A stretch of DNA of 64,000 nt. Source: Coriolopsis trogii (lineage: Eukaryota > Basidiomycota > Agaricomycetes > Polyporales > Polyporaceae). Where the stretch lies: contig JAHYIO010000033.1 of the NCBI GenBank assembly GCA_020543525.1, forward strand, positions 2,356,001-2,420,000. The letters are read 5' to 3'. The notes beneath the pieces were generated by a model. The model searched no databases. It saw only the letters and a program-made list of their open reading frames with translations, and was not told the DNA's origin. Position numbers and translations under genes: made by a program. Below are positions 55,643 to 64,000 of this stretch, piece after piece (the first letter of the stretch is position 1; each line of letters begins with the position of its first letter).

Positions 55643-58600
55643 TTACAGATACTCGTCGCTGTTGAGGATCCACTTGGTATGAAAGCGGATCGTCTCCATC
55701 CATCCCTCCGCACGGATAGCTAAAGGGAATGTCGGCATGAGTCCGTGACACCTCCGGTGATGTCAGCCACATCAGGAAAAGGTCCGGCTCTGATCCGGTC
55801 TTGTGTTCTGAAAAATACTGATTGGCTCTGAGTGCAACTTATTTCTACTTATTGCCTGATTCTCTCTGACGACGTCTGAGTCCGTCTTGACCGGACGGAC
55901 ATACTTGGCCTTTCAGAATGTCGATGAGGGCTGGCGTCTGTCTGCCTCCTCAAAATTTCCCTTCCGGCAACACCCGGGACATTGGATCTCCGCTCTGGTG
56001 ATGACGCGTCCCCTCCCCCTCGTTCCAAACCTCGTCCTTGACTTCAATTTCCACCTTTGACTTCGCATCTCCGTCGTCGTCGTCCGTCCTGCCAACTCAC
56101 CTGCTGGTACTGACGACCTTGCCTGCCTATTTATTCTCTGGCTTTGTCTGCTCCTGGGACCCACACTTCTCTACTACACTGCAAGCAAGACGAAGCACCC
56201 AGGGGACACAACGTCGGCACCGAACCTTCTGGATACGAAGCGCTCTCTGTGAAGGAGACCTCGGAGCACTGGAGGCGGTCGCGAACGCGATTCCTCAGAA
56301 CAAGCTAAGTGTGAGTGGCCGGGCGCACTTGACTTGATGCGTCCGGGGTGCTTATGTCGACGTCAACGGGAACTATGGGCTGGGTATGCACTGGTACAGG
56401 TAGCTAGCGTTGCCCCAGCTATCACTTGTGAGTCCTGTTTCGTTGTTCACTTTGCTGTTCTCATACGGTCCTTCGCACATTGCAGACATGCAGAAGATCT
56501 CCACTCCGGCCTATTTAAGATTGCGTCGTCGATACTGTATCACCAAGGTCTGTCCTGTTGTCTATAAGTCATACGATCGGGTGCTACTGTAAGTGCGTCA
56601 TTGAGTGCCTCGGATGTAGGTGAGTTTCGGTATCATGGCGCTTCGAAGACTCACTGACGAAATTCCGCTCTGCTTCAGATTTATCCGGAGAGGTTTTGTC
56701 ATATGGTAAGCATACAGTTGCTGTACAACGGGGAGTGGTCCATAGTCAGGCTGTTTGACTTGGAAAGAGACGAGACGGGCCCTGTGATGTGTAGAGCAGC
56801 ATTTGTATAGTTATGTACCTGTACTTCTGAGGCGGTCTGACCGCCAACTTAATTGCTCTGATTGCGTTCTGGGCGCGCCTCTGGCTCAGAACATGGGCGC
56901 TCTGGAGCCAGAAGGTTCATTTTCTGGCCCCAGTCCTAGTCAGAGTCCTTCAGACCCGCTCAGCGATTCTCAGATGTCTCCAGATATTCTCAGAGGTTTC
57001 AAGGTCCCGGACCTTTTCCTGATGCACATAGCCGTCTCTCACCTTCGTTGACGGTGTGCACTCCATTGTACTGATCGTTATCGGAATCCACATGGGTGTA
57101 CCGGAAGATGTTCCGCGTCAAGTTCCAATAGTACTTCGTGTCTGTCATGAAGGCCCACGTCAGTCAGCAGCAAACATGTGGTCAAGGCGGTGGACTCGCC
57201 TGTATTCCCGATGGCGAGCTGAGGTGCTACAACCACTCTGCTAGCGTTGTATCCCTTCGAGGTCTCGATGGTAGCCCGGATCGTCCCCGCCAGAACCTGG
57301 AAAACGTCCTCCTTGCCTGCCGGCGTGGCGGGAGCAGGCTCGAGCGCACCGTTCCAAGCATCCGACAGCGCAACATGTCCACCACTCCCCGACCCCGCCT
57401 CGACAGCCTCACCAAACGCGTCCAGCGACAGCCCAAACCGCCTCGCCACGGGAAGCACCACTGCGGTGACCTCGCGCTTCAGCTCGGCCACGGAGCTGTG
57501 CTCGCCGATCCGGTGGTTCACGACCGCGTACACCTGCTCGGGGAGCGCGTTCACCTTCACGCCGCCGCTGACGATGTCGACCGCTTGGGTCGTCTGCAGC
57601 ACGGCGCTGTACAGCGGGTAGGTCTCGATGAGCGCATCGCGAAGATCGAGGAGCGCGGAGTCGTTGGAAGCGGCCTCATGGGCGAGTTCGCGCAGGTCGG
57701 AGGGGAAGTCGGGTCCGTATGCGGCGGCACACATGACCGTCTGGTAGACCATGCCGTCCCGGTCGAATACGTGCTTGTGGGGGTTGGACTCGAGCGCGAC
57801 CACGATGCTCGAAAGCATGCCGATAGCCTGTATCAACAAGGACAAAGTCGTAAGTTCTCCCTGGGAGCGAGGAGTCGATAGACTCGGGGCGACGAACAGT
57901 ATGCTTGGGCGGGACGCTGGAATGGCCACCTTTGGTGCTGATCTCGACTCGAACATCGAGGTATCCTTTCTCGGAAAGAGCGGGCTGAGCGAAGATCACA
58001 TCGTCCCCATAAGGTCGGCCGTATGAATCTGAGAGTTTGACATGGGTCGGTCGTGTATTACGCAGCACCATAAGTGGAGAATTGACGACGTACACCCTTC
58101 ATCGAGCAGCGCGGCAAACCCGTCAACACCGTACGTAGCTTCCAAATACGTTGCGAGGTGGCCTGCGCCCTTGAATCCGAGACGAGTCAGCGCACCAAAG
58201 GAAAGAGAGCAAGTTCAATACTATACCTCTTTGCCAGATATCTCTTCGTCAAAGCCGTAGGCCCAGACGAAAGTCCGTCGAGGCTGAAAATCATAAGACA
58301 AGAGAGCATCAATGGCGTGTCTACAGGAGGTTAGTTTGTATAATGTCAGATGAACACAGCGGTCGACGGAACCTACAAGGTTCCGACAAGATCTCCTTTA
58401 CAATCACAAGTCCCACGTCCCCATATCCAGGTTCCTGAGTATCGTTAGCCGTACATCTCACGCATAGTGCGCCAACGGGCTTGACGTACCATCGTAGAGG
58501 CCTGAGAAGGGGGGCTGAACCCACTGGTCCAAGGTAGCAGGGTCAACCGGAACGACGTCTGATCGTGAGGTATGCGAGTCAGTACCACAAGCGAGGCGTC

Positions 58601-59331
58601 AAGTCTATAGGAGAACTTTCTTGCCTTGGTGCGCCGTAGTCAGGACCGGAAGTGCTTTCGTATCTGAGCCTTGCCAGTGCAGAACAATGCCGTATGTGTT
58701 CACTTTGGTAACGTTGAGTGTCGTGAATCTGGCAGAGGAGATGGTCATAATTGAGTACAAGACGTCGAGACCGCGATTTGGGTGCCTCTGTGCCCGACTC
58801 ACACCGTTGGAAACGTGTTCTCCAAGTATTCGTGCAGCTTCGCAAATGTGTCCCATCGAGTATCCTCCCCGAGAGGTCCCATGTCGTCGTACGACTGCGT
58901 CCTGGACCGCTTCGTCAGTTACGTCCATACAGATTTGAAACGACGTATACGGACGGCACTTGAACTGCTCCGCCCAGAGCTTTGAACGCCTCCTCCTTGT
59001 AAGTCTGATCTGCAAAGAGAGCTGAAAGCTGGCTCTCTATGTCGCGATGCTTAAGAGGATGAAGCGGCTTTGTCTGGTAGCAAACGTCGGGCCCGAACTC
59101 AGCGGCTGCTGGGACGAATGCCACAGCGTCCTTCCATACGGCTGGAACCGACGAAATGACGAGCCTCGTAGAGAACAACAATAGCATCAGAAGCACAGCA
59201 CATATCCGCGCCCGAAGTGTAGAAAAGGCGCGAGAGACCAGTGAGGGAGTCGCGAAGTGAGTATCATTTGACAACAGAGGAAGCACTGTTGTCTTCTCGC
59301 TCTCAGGTTCGAGCTCCTTAGGGTTCCCCAT
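55643..59331 (-). CDS. M20 metallopeptidase (carboxypeptidase S-like), last intron holding a transposon
   Basis: Zinc-dependent peptidase of the M20 family, CPS1/Gly-Xaa carboxypeptidase type, probably vacuolar and anchored by its N-terminal helix. Exons on the minus strand: 59331-58951, 58894-58803, 58728-58625, 58558-58490, 58434-58377, 58320-58227, 58169-58094, 58028-57898, 57827-57200, 57141-57043 and 55719-55643, 602 aa. The membrane helix is ICAVLLMLLLFSTRLVI. Zinc ligands include His191 and Asp193 of AHQDVVPV, the Asp of WIWGRGTCD, and Glu260/261 of GFDEE. NTDTKYYWNLTRNIFRY and HTVNE are late family motifs, and the last exon reads AIRAEGWMETIRFHTKWIL. Two introns start with GC (58624 and 57199). 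The start may be 59355. Confidence 0.88.
55770..57024. mobile_element. non-autonomous element with Plavaka-like ends, copy 2, inside an intron
   Basis: Starts CATCAGGAAAAGGTCCGG and ends CCGGACCTTTTCCTGATG, flanked by CA on both sides; 1.26 kb, no transposase. Related to 28848-30473 by shared interior blocks. It sits within the last intron of the M20 peptidase: the intron is 1323 nt with it and 66 nt without it and one CA, a normal length here. The host donor GTGAGA and acceptor TTTAG are intact. Confidence 0.85.
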
Positions 59332-59355
59332 TCTTGACATACAGTCAATACCCAA

Positions 59356-59888
59356 TTAGCAGTTCTTTGGTCAGTGGCATATTAGAAGACCACAGGCAAG
59401 AGGTACCTACCCGTGCGATGGTGGATGGTGGATAAGAGACTCCGGAAGTCGAACATCTCAACTTGACGCCAGAATGAAGTCGTGGGAAGCGGGTCGTTCT
59501 TCTGTCCGGGTGCAAGCTCGGAGGCCCCTGCTAATTAACGTCATAATATTGGATGTCTTTACAGACAACGCGAGGTAATTTCACAAATGTACTTCGATGG
59601 CAACATAGAAATGGTACTGAAGGTGTTCGCTACAGAAGGGCCCCCTTTCATCGTACTCGGAGCTCCCAAAATCGTGAACTTGTGATCGTTACCCTGGCGC
59701 TCGTACGATAGTTCTGTCGATGGTGCGCGTGTATCAGGGGTGGATGCCTTCTATCCTTCCGAATCGAGAACGAAGTCAATATGACCATTGGAGTTTGGTG
59801 GCTGACGGATTATGTCCACATCCCGACTAAGCGGTGCGAGCAAGTCACGGCTTCGGGCGTGTAACCTACATGATACGTCGCGGTTGGG
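59356..59888. other. intergenic region
   Basis: 533 bp upstream of the M20 gene and downstream of the BTB remnant. It must contain the M20 promoter; no strong TATA element is seen. Confidence 0.45.
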
Positions 59889-60332
59889 TTACACAAGTAT
59901 CAACAACTGCTGGGACCTGCTTACCTCTGAGATCCTACGCTGTATTTCTGCCTCAAGATGGCTCTGGAATGTGCGCAAGCTGTTGTGAACCACCCGGAAA
60001 CAGTTGTCACACTTCCACCTCGCATCCTGAACGGCAGGTTCGGCTAGCCTCGGGTCGTTGATCGCCGCGACACACGGCCGCTCTGCTAGGAGCTCACCGA
60101 TGCGTTGATAATGTTTCCAAAACCACTGCGCTGGCCAGTGCTGAACTTCCGAGTCGCGCAGGGTGCACCAGAAATCCTCGCGCGCACACGTGCAGTTGAG
60201 GAACTGCCACGGGCCATCTGAGAGCCAGGTAAGACGGCTCGCGATCATGTCGGCGATTGCCTGGGTGCATTGCTTGCGATAGGCGAGGAGACGACGATAC
60301 GCCCCTGCGCTGATGTCCTCGAGCTCGGGCAC
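59889..60332 (-). pseudogene. 5'-truncated BTB-family gene remnant
   Basis: The 147-codon frame matches the C-terminal part of the BTB protein at 41016-42379: ELEDISAGAYRRLLAYRKQC against ELEDISGSDYHRLLVYRERC, then CDNCFRVVHNSLR against CSICKSVVHGQMR, and a shared EAEI-x-ISEV-like end. No BTB domain can be found upstream on the minus strand between 60340 and 61000; the match stops abruptly at the start of this frame. It keeps an open frame, so it is either a recent truncation or a captured C-terminal fragment. Confidence 0.65.
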
Positions 60333-61215
60333 GTAGGCGTCAGCGGGACTCGAGGTCTTCTTGCGCTAGAGATCGATATGCTAGATCACGACCGCTCATA
60401 GCTTGTCCTTAGCGGAGTATCAGCGGCCAGGCTGTAGCACTTCTGCTGTCACCTATCAGGCGAGCTCGAGAGTGAATGGGGCAGTCGGTATATACCAGTT
60501 GTCCTGCGAGCCGCACTGTGTTGGCGGGCCAAGGTCAAGAAACGGGCGCCAATGAAACTCTGCAAAGTGGTCGTACAATGTCGGAGAATGCCGAACGTAT
60601 CTTGTCCATGTTGACCGCGATCTACACCGTTGGTGGCACGGTGCCCACTGCCAGTGCCACCCGCTGGTGACCACGATCAGCTCCTCTCCGATTACTCTCG
60701 ACTTCAGCACATGCGGTTCTAGCGGTGCATGCTGGCTGTACTACCCAACGTGACGTATCCACCTTGTTGTGGAGAATTCAACGTTTAACGGCCATGGCAG
60801 TGCCCAGCTACTTCTATGATCAAGTCTCTCAATTGACAGCACATGGTGGGTAGGTATGTGATGGATGGGAAGCCTGATAAACTGAACCGAAAATGACAGT
60901 TGCGCGTTTTGATATGATAGATCTCGGGAGAATGTTGACATGACCTCCTGTGTGAATGGTCCGCAGGTGGCTGCAATAGGGCGTTCATCTATCACGACTG
61001 GTTCTCATGAACTCTATGACCAGAGTTGCCAATAATGAAGAGGAGTCAGCTCAGCTGCGATGCCCCTCCGGGCAACTCGAACATCTTTCCGCTCTTCCAT
61101 CACACAGCTGTACGCATTTTCGTATCCACGCGGAGGCCGGTATTCCGGAGTACACTCTTCACTTATACATGATACCACGGCAATTGCTCTCAGCGTCCTG
61201 TTTGTCTTCTCTACA
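60333..61215. other. intergenic region
   Basis: No BTB-type or other coding signature. It would hold the promoter of the seven-helix gene at 61216. Short frames on both strands are unsupported. Confidence 0.45.
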
Positions 61216-62530
61216 ATGCCTATGCTCATGGATGTCGCCGAGTTGGCTGGTGTGACCGTGGAGGGCCCTCTATACGGTGAGTACTGACCTGAATGGGCAC
61301 GGGAGTTGAGCTGACGCTCGTTACAGGCATATTCCTGTGTCTGTTCTTTGTGTGCGGCTACGATCTAGTCCAGCGGCACATTCGCAAGCAAGGACATCTC
61401 AGCGCACCCATGATAGTAGCAGCGGTCGCGTTTCTGATTCTTGCTACCGGGCGATTCATCCTCAACGCCGTCTACATCTTCCTGGTCTTCATACGCCACA
61501 GTGATACACGAGCTCAACGCCTCGCCTACGCGTATAACGTGGACAATCGTGTCTTCGTAGCGAGACATTGTCTGTGCATTGCAACTCTATTGATTGGTGA
61601 CTCTTTCGTGGTGCGTAGACACTTTTGTAGTCAATAGTACGAGAGCAGGGTGCTGATATTTCGTCAGATCTATCGATGCTGGATAGTGTGGAAGAAGAAG
61701 TACTGGGTCGTCGTCCTTCCCTTGATACTGACCTTTGTCAGTACAGGTAGGGTCATGTATTTTGCCTCTTTTCATGCTGGCGGGATCAACTGACAACCTC
61801 TACGATATGTCAGCCGCAGGTTCCTATAGTGCATGGACGTACATCGGTCTCCCCGGAGAGCAGGAAGTGAACGAGACCCAAGTGCACTGGCTCAAGACTT
61901 TCTTCGCCCTCAGCCTGGTCTCGAATGCAGTCTCCACTTGTACGTGGTAGAGTCATGCGCAGCCCCTTGACTAACTGACGCCTGTGTTCGTAAGTCCTAC
62001 TGGCTTATCGCATATGGTCTGTCGACAACAAAGTGAAGTACGCCACTGCCAGCAGTTTATTTCCTGATGAGCGCGAAACATCGCAGATCATGGCTTTCGG
62101 CCTCTGCGTTTTGGAGAGCGGCTTGGTCAACGTAGCGTTTCTCTTCGCCTCCGTTATGTGCGTCACTTTCAGTAGTGCGGGCTTGGAAGTTATGTGCGAC
62201 ATGGTACGTTCTCAAGTATTCGATCATTACTAGCGCTGCTGATCGACGGACTTCCGCCCGCTGTCTCAGACTGTTCCACTTACAGGAATCACTTTCCTCA
62301 TCGTGATCCTGCGGGTGGGCTACAGGCGAAACGGTGACGCCGTCTACAACGAGAAGACGAGCACCTTCGATTCCAGGTTGACACCTCTTCCTATGAGGAG
62401 GAACGTTGGACGTCTGTCTAATATGTCTCCGAACTCTCCTGCTCAGAAATTCTCAATCCCAGACTTCAGGTCGAGGAGCTTACATACGGAGGACGCAGAC
62501 TCAGTGCTTGAGAAGAGCAATGGTAATTAA
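61216..62530 (+). CDS. seven-helix integral membrane protein
   Basis: Multi-pass membrane protein of a basidiomycete-wide family with no known function. Exons 61216-61276, 61327-61610, 61668-61746, 61820-61939, 61995-62203 and 62270-62530, 337 aa. Helices are visible in GIFLCLFFVCGYDLV, MIVAAVAFLILATGRFIL, CLCIATLLIGDSFVIYRCWI, YWVVVLPLILTFVSTG, FFALSLVSNAVSTFLLAYRI, ESGLVNVAFLFASVMCVTF and the last TGITFLIVILRVGYR. The YRCWIVW after helix 4 is a family hallmark (Y-R-x-W-I/V-W). The cytosolic tail is Ser/Arg-rich and may be phosphorylated. The start is the first ATG in the exon frame that leaves the first helix complete; an upstream exon cannot be excluded. Confidence 0.78.
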
Positions 62531-63196
62531 GGGACGTAAGCCTTGCATGGCAACTAAACACTCTTTTCGTACACTCGAACTTGGTTACGATTTGCTCTGC
62601 GGTCTCTGCTGTATGATCTATGCCGTTTGATCTTCTGGTGGTTCGAAACCGACCGTGTGCAACGGCGCCGCTAGTACTGGGCGGTACCTTGGCACTTGTT
62701 GGCGCGCCCCGCTATTGAACCCTTAGTAAGCTTTGTACCCATTCTATCATATTCGTGGACCGGGACCAATTCACCTTTTTAACTGTGCGAGAGGATGGGC
62801 GTGTAACTCGTGCCTATACATACTCCAGAGCCTACGCGTAACATGATGTCCGCCCGGAGCCGGAGGGGGAAGGTCCATGAGTGACGATTAGCATCCGGAG
62901 CACCATGTAGACCAAGGCGGATGGCGTCACATCGAGCAAATTGCTGGTACATTCGAGTGGTTAGTAACCTTAACTCCGATGGCCCGGATGAAGCCTCACG
63001 CTCATGTCATAAATGTTTGTACCTCTGTGAAATACGCCGTGTGTAACCAGAGCGCAACGCTGTAGCAAAAGACGTAAGCCGTTCTCGAAAGTGCAAACTT
63101 GGCGACAGTTGATATGTTACACTCCCGAATGGATAAATAGGAGCGGAATAGACTGTCTGCAATCCCACTCTCATCTCACTGACCAACATTCGGATA
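62531..63196. other. intergenic region
   Basis: No gene supported. A GATAAATAGG stretch at about 63131, some 65 bp before the next start codon, may be its core promoter. Confidence 0.45.
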
Positions 63197-64000
63197 ATGT
63201 CTTCCTACGCTGTTCTTGGAGCCTCGAGAGGCATCGGCCTCGAGACTGTTCGCCAGCTTGTGAGTCCCCTGTATGAGGCCTATGGTGTACAGAGCGCTCA
63301 GTAAATCTCCACACAGGCGAGCCGACCTAACACGACAGTCTTCGCCGTCGTGCGCAATCCGGCAACGTCCATACATCTCAAGTCTGCCATCAAAGGCCTG
63401 AATAACGTCCATGTGGTGGCCGGAGATGTTGCGGACTACGGTTCGCTTGAGGTTCGGTGCTCACCGCATGTGCTGTATGTCGAACCCTATCTAAGTTGAC
63501 TCTCCTAGCGCGCCGCCCAGGAGGTATCTGCTGTCACAGACGGGAAACTCGATGTATTGATCCACAACGCAGCCCTTTCGGATGCAGATGCAGTTTTCAG
63601 CGGGTTCGATGACTAGTGCGCCTTTCGTCCACTTTTGTCATAGATCAAATCACGGGAACTGAGGCATGGTCAGCTCGAACACGGATGTTCTCGATGCGGA
63701 ATTCATCCGAGCGGTACGTACCTTCCTCTCTGCGGTTCTCTCCTCTGTCTCATTCATCGTCCGCTGCGCAGTTCCGGGTGAACACGCTCGGCGTCATACA
63801 CGGCATCGCCGCTTTCCTCCCTCTTCTGCGCGCGTCTACCGCTGCTGGGTCCAAGAAGATCGTGGTGATTGGCAGTCGCGCGGGCGACCCTGGTGTCTTC
63901 CGTGCCACGGGCGTGGACTACCAGGTAGCATATGCCACCACCAAAGCCGCCGCTCATGTTGCCACGGTCAAGTGGGCCGTCAAGCTCAAGGACGAGGGCT
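63197..64000 (+). CDS. short-chain dehydrogenase/reductase, cut by window end
   Basis: NAD(P)-dependent classical SDR. Exons 63197-63259, 63317-63451, 63509-63615, 63674-63713 and 63772 onward; about 191 residues lie in the window. The cofactor motif is VLGASRGIGLETV, then DVADYGS and VLIHNAA (the NNAG position). The catalytic Ser is in VIGSRAG and the Tyr-x-x-x-Lys in YATTK. The third exon ends with a split Tyr codon completed after the intron. Substrate unknown. The C-terminus is outside the window. Confidence 0.88.

Noticed and set aside
62635..62665. tRNA B-box-like GGTTCGAAACC
   Set aside because: One mismatch to the B box and no A box or foldable cloverleaf upstream.

Overview
This window is nuclear DNA of a filamentous basidiomycete, almost certainly an Agaricomycete. 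Genes are split by many short (about 50-70 nt) GT-AG introns, and several families are typical of that group: a Plavaka-type transposase, a DUF6532 protein, basidiomycete seven-helix membrane proteins, Zn2Cys6 regulators and a BTB protein with a Cys-rich tail. All gene models were built by hand by joining reading frames across introns; exon phases were checked to close on a multiple of three.

Layout. 0.6-2.3 kb: a head-to-head ribosomal pair (RPS15, RPP2). 3.4-12.7 kb: a Zn2Cys6 regulator, V-ATPase subunit G, an NmrA-like protein with nuclear-type tails, and an MFS transporter of the anion:cation symporter type. 13.5-15.2 kb: a seven-helix membrane protein. 15.3-22.8 kb: a 7.46-kb DNA transposon with terminal inverted repeats (TIRs), carrying a Plavaka transposase and, divergently, a DUF6532 protein. 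23.0-27.5 kb: two nearly identical 2.2-kb elements inserted tail to tail, each with 10-11 bp target duplications, so that 4.4 kb forms a giant palindrome. 28.8-30.5 kb: a non-autonomous element whose ends match the Plavaka element.

31.4-46.9 kb is gene-dense: secreted class 3 lipase, second Zn2Cys6 regulator, zinc-finger protein, F-box protein, BTB protein, POT peptide transporter and old yellow enzyme. 46.9-49.7 kb is gene-poor. 49.8-54.3 kb holds a zinc-free MDR oxidoreductase, a small secreted protein and a RING/coiled-coil protein, then a TA-flanked fold-back element. 55.6-59.3 kb is an M20 peptidase whose last intron has swallowed a second copy of the non-autonomous element. A truncated BTB copy, another seven-helix protein and the start of a short-chain dehydrogenase close the window.

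The most striking observation is the mobile-element system. The two-gene Plavaka element and two gene-less elements share the terminus CATCAGGAAAA (CATCTGGAAAA at one end) and 2-bp target duplications (AT, TT, CA), which suggests one transposase family moves all three. The DUF6532 gene travels inside the TIRs, so it may be a transposon accessory protein rather than a host gene. The genes otherwise form no obvious metabolic cluster; peptide and carboxylate transport, a peptidase, a lipase and redox enzymes fit a saprotrophic, nutrient-scavenging lifestyle.
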